64,000 nucleotides of DNA from Bradyrhizobium sp. WSM3983 (GTDB lineage Bacteria; Pseudomonadota; Alphaproteobacteria; Rhizobiales; Xanthobacteraceae): NCBI RefSeq assembly GCF_000473045.1, contig NZ_AXAY01000001.1, positions 204,929 to 268,928 on the forward strand. The letters are read 5' to 3'. Positions 36,418 to 45,133 of this stretch are shown in pieces (within the stretch, counting starts at the first letter, position 1; each line of letters begins with the position of its first letter). The notes under the pieces were generated by a model. That model had not been told where the DNA came from and searched no databases. It saw only the letters and a list, made by a program, of their open reading frames with translations. Position numbers and translations under genes: made by a program.

Positions 36418-37218
36418 ATGCGCTTGAAGGACAAGGTTGCGATCGTCGTCGGCGCCGGGCAGAGCCCCGGCGAAGGCATGGGCAATGGCCGCGCCACCGC
36501 GCTGACCTTCGCGCGTGAGGGCGCGAAGGTGCTGTGCGTCGATCATCATCTGGAATCGGCGCAGGAGACCGTCGACCTGATCGCGGCGAAGCAAGGCATC
36601 GCCGCAGCCTTCAAGGCCGACGTGACCAAGTCTGCCGACATCAAGGCGATGGTCGCCGACGCCAAATCGCGCTGGGGCCGCATCGACGTCCTGCACAACA
36701 ATGTCGGCGTGAGTCTCTCCGGCGGCGATGCCGAGCTGCTTCAGATCACCGAGGAGGCGTTCGACCGCGTCGTCGCCATCAATTTGAAGAGCTGCATTCT
36801 GGCGGCGAAGGAAGTGATCCCGATCATGCGCGCGCAGGAGAGCGGCGCCATCATCAACATCTCCTCGATGGCAGCGATCACCGCCTATCCTTACGTCGCC
36901 TACAAGGCGACGAAGTCGGCGATGATCGCCTTCACCGAGCAACTCGCCTACCAGAACGCCGAATACGGCATCCGCGCCAACGTCATCCTGCCCGGCCTGA
37001 TGAACACGCCGATGGCCGTCGACACCCGCGCCCGCGAATGGCACAAGACCCGCGCCGAGATCGAAGCCGAGCGCGACAGCAAAGTGCCGCTGCGCAAGAA
37101 GATGGGCACGGGATGGGACGTCGCCAACGCCGCGCTGTTTTTGGCCTCGGACGAGGCGAATTTTATCACCGGCGTAACGCTGCCGGTGGACGGCGGCGCG
37201 AGCGTGCGGCGGGGGTAA
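36418..37218 (+). CDS. SDR family NAD(P)-dependent oxidoreductase
   Basis: This 266-residue short-chain dehydrogenase/reductase has an unusual cofactor loop, VGAGQSPGEGMGNGRATA, with spaced glycines. The remaining motifs are HNNVGVS (NNAG-like), NISSM with the catalytic Ser, and AYKATKSA with Tyr and Lys. It ends ITGVTLPVDGGASVRRG. Asp in CVDHH after the second strand suggests a preference for NAD(H). The ATG follows AAGGAG at nine bases. It is transcribed alone. The substrate is unknown. Confidence 0.87.
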   Translation: MRLKDKVAIVVGAGQSPGEGMGNGRATALTFAREGAKVLCVDHHLESAQETVDLIAAKQGIAAAFKADVTKSADIKAMVADAKSRWGRIDVLHNNVGVSLSGGDAELLQITEEAFDRVVAINLKSCILAAKEVIPIMRAQESGAIINISSMAAITAYPYVAYKATKSAMIAFTEQLAYQNAEYGIRANVILPGLMNTPMAVDTRAREWHKTRAEIEAERDSKVPLRKKMGTGWDVANAALFLASDEANFITGVTLPVDGGASVRRG

Positions 37219-37254
37219 GGCCTCTCTCTCCGCAAGCGGGGACAGGGAAAGCCA

Positions 37255-38583
37255 TCAGTGCGTCACCCGCCAGATCGTGCCGCCCGTGTCCTCCGAGATC
37301 AGCAGCGATCCATCCTTCGCCACCGCGATTCCGACCGGCCGTCCCCACACCTGGCTGTCGTTGACGACAAAGCCCGTGACGAAATCCTCGTACTCCCCGG
37401 TCGGCTTGCCGTCCTTCATCTTGATGCGGATCACCTTGTAGCCGGTGCGCTTCGAGCGGTTCCAGGAGCCGTGCTCGGCGGCGAAGGCGTCGCCCTGGTA
37501 TTCGGATGGAAACTGCGTGCCCTGGTAGAAGGTCATGCCGAGCGAGGCCGAATGCGGCTGCACCAGCACATCAGGGATCGTCACCTTGTCCTTGAGGTCC
37601 GGCCGCGCGCCGGCATGGCGCGGATCTTCGTTGTTGCCGATATAAAACCACGGCCAGCCATAGAAGGCGCCCTCCTTCACGCTGGTGACATAGTCGGGCA
37701 CGAGATCGTCGCCGAGACCGTCGCGCTCATTGGTCGAGCACCAGGGCAGGCCGGTCTGCGGCTGGATCGCGAGACCGACACAGTTGCGGATGCCGGTGGC
37801 GTAGAGCTTGCGGTCCTTGCCTTCGGGGTCGAAGGAGAGCACCGCCGCGCGCTCGGCCTCATAGCCCCAGGACGCGCCGACGGCTTGCGTGCGCGACCAG
37901 GCCTCGAGCCCGCCGGGCGGGCTCCCCATGCCCTCGGCGACATTGCTGGCGGAGCCAACCGACACCAGCATGCGCTTGCCGTCAGGCGTGAACACGATGT
38001 CGCGGGTAGAATGCCCCGACCTTTGCGCCAGGTCCGCCACCACGATTTCGGCCTTGCCCGACGCCTTCAGGTCGCCGGCGTGATAGGGAAAGCGGACGAC
38101 GTTGCCGGCATTGGCGACATAAACCCATTGCGGATTCTCACCGCTCGGGAAGAAGGCAATGCCGAAAGGACGGGCGAGCCCGCTGGCAAACACCTCGTTG
38201 GTCGCAAGCTTGGCGCCGCCCTCGCCAAGACGCAGCACGCGAATGCGCCCGGGCCCGGTCTCGGCAACGAAAATGTCGCCATTCGGTGCGACCCGCAGCA
38301 CGCGTGGATCGGACAGGCCGTCAGCCAAAAGCTCGATCTTGAATCCGTCCGGCACGAGCGGCGTCGCGCTACCGCGCGCCGTCACGCGCGTGGGGTTGGC
38401 GACCGACCGCGAGGCGCCCGGCTGCGGCAGATCCTGCGGGCGGATCAGCCTGACGGTGCCGGGCTTGTCGGCCTGCCAGCTGCCATAGGCATCCTTGCCT
38501 TGCAGCACGGACTCGGCTTCCGCGCCGGCGCAGGCAACCAATAGCCAAGCGGGCACCATCATGTGCGAAACACGAATTGTCAC
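37255..38583 (-). CDS. Exported PQQ-dependent sugar (sorbosone-type) dehydrogenase
   Basis: This 442-residue six-bladed beta-propeller protein resembles L-sorbosone or soluble glucose dehydrogenases (FKIELLADGLSDPRVLRVAPNGDIFVAETGPGRIRVL, RPFGIAFFPSG, FAAEHGSWNRSKRTGYKV). It has a signal peptide (MMVPAWLLVACAGAEA), so it acts in the periplasm. The GTG at 38583 follows GGGAGGA at seven bases; in-frame ATGs come eight to nine codons later. No partner cytochrome is adjacent. Binding of PQQ is inferred from the family. Confidence 0.82.
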   Translation of the reverse strand: MTIRVSHMMVPAWLLVACAGAEAESVLQGKDAYGSWQADKPGTVRLIRPQDLPQPGASRSVANPTRVTARGSATPLVPDGFKIELLADGLSDPRVLRVAPNGDIFVAETGPGRIRVLRLGEGGAKLATNEVFASGLARPFGIAFFPSGENPQWVYVANAGNVVRFPYHAGDLKASGKAEIVVADLAQRSGHSTRDIVFTPDGKRMLVSVGSASNVAEGMGSPPGGLEAWSRTQAVGASWGYEAERAAVLSFDPEGKDRKLYATGIRNCVGLAIQPQTGLPWCSTNERDGLGDDLVPDYVTSVKEGAFYGWPWFYIGNNEDPRHAGARPDLKDKVTIPDVLVQPHSASLGMTFYQGTQFPSEYQGDAFAAEHGSWNRSKRTGYKVIRIKMKDGKPTGEYEDFVTGFVVNDSQVWGRPVGIAVAKDGSLLISEDTGGTIWRVTH

Positions 38584-38765
38584 GTCGCCTTCCTCCCGCA
38601 CTTTTTCTGCCAAATCCCACGTCAGCTCATGCCCGCACGATGTGCATTTGGTGTGACCCACCCTACTGGAAAATGGCGCGGATCGGTGCGACAGATTGTA
38701 AGGGCACGGCCGCCGGTTGCGGTCATCAAAGCTGCGGCATCGACGTCGCGATTGATGGGGTGATC

Positions 38766-39959
38766 ATGTGGGGATCGATCGTATCGGAATGGGCGAGCCT
38801 GCTGCTGCGCTGGCTGCACGTGGTGGCCGCGATCGCCTGGATCGGCAGCTCCTTCTATTTCATCGCCCTCGACCTCAGCCTCAAGACCAAGAGCGATCTG
38901 CCGGAAGGCGTGCTAGGTGAGGCCTGGCAGGTCCATGGCGGTGGCTTCTACCGGATCATGAAATATCTGGTGGCGCCGACCCAGATGCCCGACGAGCTCA
39001 CCTGGTTCAAATGGGAGGCCTACACCACCTGGCTGTCCGGCTTCGCGCTGATGGTGGTGGTGTACTATCTCGACGCGGATCTGTTCCTGGTCGACAAGTC
39101 GATCCTCGACCTCACGCCATTCCAGGCCGGGTTGTTCAGCTTCTGTAGTCTTGCGCTGGCCTGGCTGCTTTACGAGGCCGCGTGTCGCACCGGGCTCGCG
39201 CAGCGCGAGATGCCCTTTGCCATCGGCGGCTATCTGTTCCTGGTCGCGCTGACCTACGCCTTCACCCACGTGCTGAGCGGGCGCGGCGCCTTCAACCAGA
39301 TCGCGGCGATCATCGGCACCATCATGGTCGCCAACGTCTTTGCGGTGATCATTCCGAACCAGAAGAAGATCGTCGCCAGCCTGATCGCGGGTCGGGCGCC
39401 CGACCCGAAGCTCGGCAAGACCAGCAAGGCGCGCTCGGTCCACAACAACTATCTGACCCTGCCGGTCGTCGTGCTGATGATCAGCAACCACTATCCCCTG
39501 CTCTACGCCACGCGCTTCAACTGGATCATCGTCGCAATCGTGCTGGCGCTGGGGCCGGTGATCCGCCACTTCTTCAACGAGCGTCATGCCGGACGCAAAT
39601 CGCCGTGGTGGGTGTGGGGCGTCGCAGCATCGGGTGCGATCGCCACCCTCTTCCTGTCCGCGGCCGGCCCGCGCGAGGTCAAGACGGGCGCGCTGTCAGC
39701 GCAGCCGACACTCGCCAATGTCGAGGAGATCGTGATGTCCCGCTGCAGCATGTGCCACGCGGCCGAACCGGTGTGGGCCGGCATCGTGACCGCGCCGAAG
39801 GGCATTTTGCTCGACGCGCCCGAGCACATCCACCGCAACATCCGCCTGATCGGGCGCGTAGCCGCATGGTCCAATGCGATGCCGCCGGGCAACATCACCG
39901 AGATGACCAGCGAGGAGCGCGCCATCCTTGCCGCCTATATCAGCGACCAGGATCGCTGA
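38766..39959 (+). CDS. puuD: Urate hydroxylase PuuD (membrane urate oxidase with cytochrome c domain)
   Basis: This 397-residue protein has about eight membrane helices beginning WASLLLRWLHVVAAIAWIGSSFYFIALD, then a C-terminal cytochrome c domain with CSMCHA near residue 327 and a likely axial Met in AMPPGNITEM. PuuD converts urate to 5-hydroxyisourate and passes electrons to the respiratory chain. The ATG at 38766 gives the usual N-terminus (MWGSIVSEW). The frame stays open about 60 codons upstream, including a cysteine-rich stretch from ATG 38640. No other purine catabolism gene is adjacent. Confidence 0.9.
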   Translation: MWGSIVSEWASLLLRWLHVVAAIAWIGSSFYFIALDLSLKTKSDLPEGVLGEAWQVHGGGFYRIMKYLVAPTQMPDELTWFKWEAYTTWLSGFALMVVVYYLDADLFLVDKSILDLTPFQAGLFSFCSLALAWLLYEAACRTGLAQREMPFAIGGYLFLVALTYAFTHVLSGRGAFNQIAAIIGTIMVANVFAVIIPNQKKIVASLIAGRAPDPKLGKTSKARSVHNNYLTLPVVVLMISNHYPLLYATRFNWIIVAIVLALGPVIRHFFNERHAGRKSPWWVWGVAASGAIATLFLSAAGPREVKTGALSAQPTLANVEEIVMSRCSMCHAAEPVWAGIVTAPKGILLDAPEHIHRNIRLIGRVAAWSNAMPPGNITEMTSEERAILAAYISDQDR

Positions 39960-39986
39960 CGCCATAACGCGTCGATGCCGCATTTC

Positions 39987-40003
39987 GCGGAATGAAATTC
40001 CGC
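39987..40003 (+). terminator. Short stem-loop after puuD
   Basis: GCGGAAT and ATTCCGC pair perfectly around GAA, followed by TTCTCCC, 28 bases after the puuD stop. The T run is poor, so this is a weak candidate terminator. Confidence 0.4.
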
Positions 40004-40105
40004 TTCTCCCGCCGATTTGAAAATGACTTGCGCCTCCATCCGGCGTAGACAGGGACAGCGGCCGGTCGCGCCGTTCAAAGCCAGTTTTCATTCAGGGAAA
40101 TTACA

Positions 40106-40963
40106 GTGGCCCTCAAGAACGTCATCGGTATCGACCACGCCGTGGTCATGGTGCAGGACCTCGACAAGGCCGCCGAAAACTACAGGCAGCTCGGCTTTAC
40201 CCTCTCGCCGCGCGGCACTCACAGCGCGCATATGGGCACCGGCAACTACACCATCATGTTCGATCCTGACTACATGGAGCTGCTCGGCGTGCTCGCTGCG
40301 ACCGAGCACAATGCGCCGGCCCGCGCCTTCCTCGACAAGCGCGGCGAAGGCATCGAGCGCATCGCCTTCACCGCGGTCGATGCCGCGGCCGGCGCCGAGG
40401 AGATCCGCGCGCGTGGCCTCACGCCGATCGGTCCGACCGATTTCGAACGGCCGGTCACGTTGCCGAACGGCACGGTCTCGGCCGCCAAATTCCGTACCTT
40501 CATGTGGCCGACCGCAGAAGCCCCCGGCGGCGTGCGCATCTTCGCCTGCCAGCACAAGACCCGCGAGACGGTGTGGATTCCCGAGCTGATGAGGCACGCC
40601 AATGCGGCGAAGCGGATCAGCCAAGTGCTGATCGCAACGCCCGAGCCTGCCAGGGAAGCAGCCCATCTGGCGAAGCTGATCGATCGCGAACAGAAGGCGG
40701 AGGCCGACGGCGCGGTGACGGTGACCTCCGGCGGCGACCGCGCCGATTTCGTCTATCTGACGCTCGACCAGCTCCGCAAGCGCTATCCCGGCGTACCGCT
40801 CGCAGGCCTCTCCGAGCGCGGCGGCGCGGCGTTGGTACTCGTCAGCGGCGATCTCGCGGCGACCGAGAAGGCCCTCGGCTCGGCAGGTGTCCGCAGCGGT
40901 TCTGCGATCGTCGTGCCCCCGGCCAAAGCCAACGGCACCCTGCTCGCCTTCATTCCCGGCTGA
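40106..40963 (+). CDS. VOC family (glyoxalase-like) protein
   Basis: This 285-residue protein has an N-terminal vicinal-oxygen-chelate module (IGIDHAVVMVQDLDKAAENYRQLGFTLSPRG, with a metal-binding His, and DYMELLGVL with an acidic ligand) and a degenerate second half. It resembles the Glyoxalase_3-like group, whose substrates are mostly unknown. The start is a GTG at 40106, supported by the family N-terminus following directly. It is transcribed alone. Confidence 0.78.
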   Translation: MALKNVIGIDHAVVMVQDLDKAAENYRQLGFTLSPRGTHSAHMGTGNYTIMFDPDYMELLGVLAATEHNAPARAFLDKRGEGIERIAFTAVDAAAGAEEIRARGLTPIGPTDFERPVTLPNGTVSAAKFRTFMWPTAEAPGGVRIFACQHKTRETVWIPELMRHANAAKRISQVLIATPEPAREAAHLAKLIDREQKAEADGAVTVTSGGDRADFVYLTLDQLRKRYPGVPLAGLSERGGAALVLVSGDLAATEKALGSAGVRSGSAIVVPPAKANGTLLAFIPG

Positions 40964-40982
40964 TTTGAACCAATTCTTTAAC

Positions 40983-41040
40983 GCGTGTTTACCCGGGCGG
41001 CTCTAGGATTCCGCGCACTCCAAGCCGCCCGGGACCACGC
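40983..41040. terminator. Long GC-rich inverted repeat after the glyoxalase-like gene
   Basis: CCCGGGCGGCT (40992-41002) and AGCCGCCCGGG (41023-41033) are perfectly complementary. GCGTG/CACGC outside them continue the pairing after a short bulge. There is no T run; it may be a transcription-end or RNA-stabilising hairpin, or a small repeat. Confidence 0.45.
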
Positions 41041-41121
41041 GCATGTTCAAGAGGGATCGCCGATCGCATACGACGCGCCGGCCGAACTGAAGAAGTGTCG
41101 CCGCCTGCACGGAACCTTGCG

Positions 41122-41601
41122 ATGCCATCCAGAAGTGCCGGAATCCTTGCCTATCGAAAACGCCACACATGCGAGGTTCTCCTCGTCCATCCCGGAGGAC
41201 CTTTCTGGCGCAACAGGGATCTCGGCGCGTGGTCGATTCCGAAGGGCGAATATCCCGACGACGAGGACGCAGAGCTGGCCGCACGACGGGAGTTTGCCGA
41301 GGAGCTCGGACTTGAATTGGTGGTCCCGCTGATCGCGCTCGGTCAGGTCAAGCAGCGCGGCGGCAAGATCGTCACCGCGTTCGCGGCCGAGCTCGATATC
41401 GAGGCAACCAGCATCCGCAGCAACACCTTCGAGATCGAATGGCCGCCGCGCAGCGGCAAGCGGCAACGGTTCCCGGAGGTCGACCGCGCCGAATGGTTCA
41501 CACTCGAGCAGGCGGACGAGAAGATCAACGAAGGTCAGCGCCCGCTGCTGGCGCGGCTCGCTCTCCAAATAAAAGCGCGAAAACAACCCCATGCACAGTA
41601 G
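41122..41601 (+). CDS. Nudix hydrolase
   Basis: This 159-residue hydrolase of nucleoside-diphosphate-linked compounds has its Nudix box complete: G EYPDD E DAELAAR REFAEELGL, with the metal-binding glutamates. AGILAYRKR at the start and WSIPKGEY before the box match the MutT/diadenosine-like subgroup. The ATG at 41122 (MPSRSAG) is preferred over a start at 41095. The last residues KARKQPHAQ and the stop are encoded by a 24-base repeat shared with 46-69, so the tail is probably acquired. Confidence 0.88.
   Translation: MPSRSAGILAYRKRHTCEVLLVHPGGPFWRNRDLGAWSIPKGEYPDDEDAELAARREFAEELGLELVVPLIALGQVKQRGGKIVTAFAAELDIEATSIRSNTFEIEWPPRSGKRQRFPEVDRAEWFTLEQADEKINEGQRPLLARLALQIKARKQPHAQ
41578..41601 (+). 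repeat. 24-base motif, copy 2 of 2
   Basis: It is identical to the minus-strand motif at 46-69 and encodes the last seven residues (KQPHAQ with the preceding Arg) and stop of the Nudix gene. The RKQPHAQ tail is one I recall from Bradyrhizobium protein C-termini, which fits a dispersed element rather than part of the enzyme. Confidence 0.6.
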
Positions 41602-41858
41602 CCGCCCCCGTCAGAACAAGAACCTGCGCGGATACGAATTACGTAATCCCGAAAATTCCTTTTGACACGTCGGGCAAAACAGGAGCATGATGGCATCATC
41701 GCGACAATCGCCACTGTCCCCCGATCATGGGCGCCTTGACCTGGCTGCGCGAAACTCCTCATCGATATCTGAAAAATCTCAACCGCCGCGGTAGCAGACG
41801 CGCGATCGGCTTCGCTCGCGGCGAGCCCTCGTGCCTGCGCCGGCAAAGGACACCTCGC

Positions 41859-42455
41859 ATGACGACACTCCCGACACATAGCGAAACGATGCCCATCGCA
41901 GCGAGCGATTGCGCTCCAATCATCGCAACCCCCAAAGTAAAGCTCCGCCGCAGGCGCATCGTGATCGACTATCCCGATCCGCGCACCGGGGAGAAGCTGC
42001 TGGCCGAGGCGCTCGGCGCCGTCGACCGCGAGGCGCTGCACGGCCTGTTGAGCCAGCTCGTCAAGGCTAGCGCGGTTGCACGCAAGCCGGACCAGGGCAA
42101 TCTCGCTTTCATGGTCTCGATGCTGAAGAGCATCGCACCGAAGGATTCGCTCGAGGCCATGCTGGCAGCGCAGATGGTGGGCATTCACGTCGCATCGATG
42201 CGCTGCGCCTGCCGCCTCGCATGCACGGACGACGTGCCGCAGCAGGAAAGCCTCACGCGCGCGCTGACCCGGCTGTCGCGCACCTTCGCAGCCGAGATGG
42301 AGGCCTTGAACCGTCATCGCAGCAATGGCGCGTGCGCGATCACGGTGCAGAATTTGTCAGTGCAGGATGGCGGCAAGGCCGTCGTCGGCCATTTCACACA
42401 GCACGCGAACCTGATCGCTGCGCAGCCGGATCTGACGGACGCCGTCATCGCATGA
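41859..42455 (+). CDS. Hypothetical protein paired with HGG-motif gene
   Basis: I do not recognise this protein of about 198 residues. It has a basic stretch (KVKLRRRRIVIDYPDP), a helical middle (EALHGLLSQLVKASAVARKPDQGNLAFMVSMLKSI) and conserved-looking cysteines in MRCACRLACTDD. The C-terminus contains ITVQNLSVQDGGKAVVGHF. The ATG at 41859 is the likely start; the frame is open to an ATG at 41727. Its stop overlaps the start of the HGG-motif gene (ATGA), so the two are a unit. Such pairs occur scattered in rhizobial genomes and near phage-derived genes, but no function is known to me. Confidence 0.6.
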   Translation: MTTLPTHSETMPIAASDCAPIIATPKVKLRRRRIVIDYPDPRTGEKLLAEALGAVDREALHGLLSQLVKASAVARKPDQGNLAFMVSMLKSIAPKDSLEAMLAAQMVGIHVASMRCACRLACTDDVPQQESLTRALTRLSRTFAAEMEALNRHRSNGACAITVQNLSVQDGGKAVVGHFTQHANLIAAQPDLTDAVIA

Positions 42456-42814
42456 GCCACGCCCGCAACACCGGCCCGATGCAGGCGAGCCCACGCTGCG
42501 GAGCCCGGACACGCAACGGTGAAACCTGCCGCGCGCCGGCGCTGCGCCAGAAGACGCGGTGCCGGATGCACGGCGGCACGGCGGGATCGGGAGCCCCATT
42601 TGGGAACGGCAATGCCGTCAAGCACGGCTTCTTCACCAGCGAGGCCATTGAGGAACGGAAGTTTGTTCGTACCGTGCTGACCGAGGCTGAAAATCTTCTG
42701 CGCAAACTGCCGGCGGGGTCGCCGACAATCTGCAACCCCGACGAGAGCGGAACACGGCGCACCGTACCGGGAACAGATTCACCTCCTCCACACTTAACGA
42801 ATGATAGCAAGTGA
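42452..42814 (+). CDS. HGG-motif small protein with CGAxTRNG zinc-like segment
   Basis: This 120-residue protein has an N-terminal CGARTRNGETCRAPALRQKTRCRMHGG segment with three cysteines and a histidine, a probable small metal-binding unit. GSGAPFGNGNAVKHGFFT and EERKFVRTVLTEAENLLRKL follow. This layout is common in phage- and rhizobium-encoded proteins of unknown function, often near small terminase-like genes. The start overlaps the preceding stop. No phage structural gene is nearby, so a full prophage is not supported. Confidence 0.62.
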   Translation: MSHARNTGPMQASPRCGARTRNGETCRAPALRQKTRCRMHGGTAGSGAPFGNGNAVKHGFFTSEAIEERKFVRTVLTEAENLLRKLPAGSPTICNPDESGTRRTVPGTDSPPPHLTNDSK

Positions 42815-42823
42815 GGTGCAACC

Positions 42824-43177
42824 ATGGGCCAATCAAAGCCGATCCGGCCGATCGCAATCGTCGTCGAGGATGACGACATTCAGCGCGAGATGCTGGCGAT
42901 ACTGCTCGAGGACAACAACTTCGACGTGCTCCAGTGCGAGGACGCGGAGACCGCCGCTCTGGCGGTGAAGGCACGGCACCCGTCCCTGATCGTCACCGAC
43001 ATCAGTTTGGTCGGGAAGATGAATGGCGTCGATCTCGCTCACTTTGCCCAACAGCAGAACGCCGATGTGCGGATCATCGTCATTTCAGGGCGTCCGCTGC
43101 CCCGGCCTCTGCCGCCCGGGGCAAAATTCTTCACCAAGCCGATCTACCCGACGGCGCTGCTCGCCGAGGCGGCATAA
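42824..43177 (+). CDS. Stand-alone response regulator receiver domain
   Basis: This 117-residue CheY-like receiver has no output domain. The acidic cluster is VVEDDD (residues 14-18), the phospho-acceptor is probably D59 in IVTDISL, the switch Ser is in VISGRP and the Lys in FFTKPIY. Such receivers act in phosphorelays or bind partner proteins. No histidine kinase gene is adjacent. The ATG follows GAGGTG. Confidence 0.85.
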   Translation: MGQSKPIRPIAIVVEDDDIQREMLAILLEDNNFDVLQCEDAETAALAVKARHPSLIVTDISLVGKMNGVDLAHFAQQQNADVRIIVISGRPLPRPLPPGAKFFTKPIYPTALLAEAA

Positions 43178-43219
43178 TCGCGCGACACGCAGGATGAGCT
43201 GAGCTCTTCGCGGAAAACT

Positions 43220-43252
43220 CATCGTCGCCGAAAGGCACCGATGGGTTTGCTT
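43220..43252 (+). terminator. Tetraloop hairpin after the receiver gene
   Basis: CATCG-TC-GCC-GAAA-GGC-AC-CGATG forms an interrupted stem capped by GAAA, followed by GGTTTGCTT. It is a plausible weak terminator between the receiver gene and the convergent small membrane protein. Confidence 0.4.
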
Positions 43253-43297
43253 GACGCATCCTCCGGGATGGGCCGCTCACTCTGTCACGCCACCTGC

Positions 43298-43435
43298 TCA
43301 GTCCGACGCCGTCCTCGCCGAAACATCCTGGCTTGTCCGCGCGCCTTCGCCGGTGTCGAGGCGATAAAGCGCGGCCGCACCGCCGGCGAGGACAAGCACG
43401 ATGACGGAGATCGCGATGATGTTCGTTGTGCTCAC
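43298..43435 (-). CDS. Small single-helix membrane protein (45 residues)
   Basis: This small ORF starts at a GTG with a strong GAGGAGG site five bases upstream. It encodes STTNIIAISVIVLVLAGGAAALYRLD, one membrane helix, and a short polar tail (TGEGARTSQDVSARTASD). The good ribosome site and clean helix support a real gene. The function is unknown. It is convergent with the receiver gene and divergent from the CYTH-CHAD gene. Confidence 0.55.
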   Translation of the reverse strand: MSTTNIIAISVIVLVLAGGAAALYRLDTGEGARTSQDVSARTASD

Positions 43436-43603
43436 GGGGGCCTCCTCTGATCGAGATCTCGTTCTCAATCGACCGCGGACGAGCCGAGTTCCGTGAAATT
43501 TCCATGATGTCGGCACCGCCGCGAACGTCCGGATCGGAAATGCCAGCTGCGCACGGAACTTCCCGCGATCGCATCACTTCTAAACGACAACGGGAGTCCT
43601 CGG

Positions 43604-45118
43604 ATGAACGCAGAAACGGAACTCAAATTCCGGCTTTCGCCGCGCAAATTGTCATCCGTCGTGCCCAACGGCACTTCGCGCGGAAGGCGGCGCGACACAT
43701 CCCGGCAGACGCTTGTGTCGACCTATTTCGACACGCGTAAGCACAAGCTCGAACGACATGGCCTGACGCTTCGGGTCCGCGAGGTCGAGGGCCGCTTTGT
43801 GCAAACCGTGAAGGCGGGCGGCTCCGGCAGCGTGACGCGCGGCGAATGGGAAAGCGAGGTCGCCGGCGCGAGGCCTGATCTCGCAAAAGCGAAGAATTCA
43901 CCGCTCGATGAGCTCGCCTCCAAAAGACTTGCGCGCAAGCTGAAACCGGTTTTTCGGACCGACGTGCATCGCACGGCCCAGGCAAGACGGGTCCGAAACA
44001 GCCGGATCGAGCTCGCGGTCGACCACGGCCGGATTGAAGTTGGGCGCCGCACGCGACCCGTTTCCGAGCTGGAGCTGGAATTGAAGTCCGGACAGGTCGC
44101 GGATTTGTTCCGTCTGGCGCGGACTCTCGAACGCACCACGGACGCCGAACTCGACCTGCGCTCGAAGGCCGATCGAGGCTTCCAGCTTGCGGCAGGAACC
44201 GGCGGAGGCGCGGAGCGTGCCGAGCCAATCGCCCTGAACCATGCACTGTCTCCTCGCAAGGCATTTTCCGTCATCGCGCATTCGACGCTGCGGCAGATCA
44301 CGGCGAACGCCGATCCGGTGCGCGCGATGGATTCCGAGGGGGTCCACCAGATGCGTGTCGGCTTGCGGCGGTTGCGGGCCGCCATCTCCCTGTTCAAGGA
44401 TGTGCTGCCGCGCGCGAGCACCGCGCGGATCAAGTCCGAGCTCAAATGGCTTACGAACGAGCTGGCGCCGGCGCGCGAGACCGACGTGTTTCTGAAGGAG
44501 AGCATCGAGCCGGTTGCCGGCCAGGGCGTTCCGAAACGGGGCGTCCGCGCGATCCGCAGGAAGTTCGCCAGGCAGAGAGCGGTGGCCTTTGAGCGCGCCC
44601 GCAACGCGGCGGCATCGGCCCGGTACCGCCGCATGTTGATCGACGTGATGGAGTGGATCGAAGCCGGACGCCCTCGCGCGGGCGATGACCGATCGATCGG
44701 CGCCTATGCGGCCGAGGTGCTTGATCGGCGGATCAGGAAGGCGCGGAAGCAGGGCAAGCAATTGAGCGATCTCGACCCGCGACAGCGCCACAAGCTGCGC
44801 ATCCGGATCAAGAAAATCCGCTACGCCGTCGATTTCTTCGAGAGCCTCTATCGCGATCGCGATCAGAACAGGCTGGCTTCTCTCTCGGATGGCCTGAAGC
44901 GGATCCAATCCGCGCTGGGATCGCTCAACGACTTCATGGCGCATCGCGAGCTGGCGACGGAGGCGGCCCTGGCAGCGCCGCCGGCGAACCGGCGCGCGCA
45001 GGCCTTTACGGCAGGCTTCATCGTCGGCCAGGAACGCGAGGCGGCTCGTGGCCTGATGAAGGATGCCGCAAAGGAGCTGCATCGATTGCACCGGCTGCGC
45101 ATCGCGCCGGGCAGATGA
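43604..45118 (+). CDS. CYTH and CHAD domain protein (putative inorganic triphosphatase)
   Basis: This 504-residue protein has an N-terminal CYTH domain with the EXEXK signature (ETELK, residues 4-8) and many paired charged residues of the triphosphate tunnel (RKLKPVFRTDVHRTAQ, ELELELKSG). The CHAD domain (about residues 210-500) has conserved histidines in GVHQMRVGLRRLRAAISLF and RHKLRIRIKKIRYAVDFF. CYTH proteins of this kind hydrolyse tripolyphosphate; CHAD domains bind polyphosphate. A PiT phosphate transporter gene lies 450 bases downstream on the same strand, which fits a phosphate or polyphosphate link. Confidence 0.87.
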   Translation: MNAETELKFRLSPRKLSSVVPNGTSRGRRRDTSRQTLVSTYFDTRKHKLERHGLTLRVREVEGRFVQTVKAGGSGSVTRGEWESEVAGARPDLAKAKNSPLDELASKRLARKLKPVFRTDVHRTAQARRVRNSRIELAVDHGRIEVGRRTRPVSELELELKSGQVADLFRLARTLERTTDAELDLRSKADRGFQLAAGTGGGAERAEPIALNHALSPRKAFSVIAHSTLRQITANADPVRAMDSEGVHQMRVGLRRLRAAISLFKDVLPRASTARIKSELKWLTNELAPARETDVFLKESIEPVAGQGVPKRGVRAIRRKFARQRAVAFERARNAAASARYRRMLIDVMEWIEAGRPRAGDDRSIGAYAAEVLDRRIRKARKQGKQLSDLDPRQRHKLRIRIKKIRYAVDFFESLYRDRDQNRLASLSDGLKRIQSALGSLNDFMAHRELATEAALAAPPANRRAQAFTAGFIVGQEREAARGLMKDAAKELHRLHRLRIAPGR

Positions 45119-45133
45119 CCTCGGAGAACCGGC

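Noticed and set aside
38584..38661. Zinc-ribbon-like N-terminal extension of the PQQ sugar dehydrogenase (KCTSCGHEL)
   Set aside because: It precedes a GTG with an excellent ribosome site and a signal peptide, so the extension would bury the signal; it is probably chance reading of the divergent leader.
42452..43177. Prophage remnant
   Set aside because: Only the HGG-motif gene hints at phage; no capsid, tail, terminase, integrase or attachment site is nearby.
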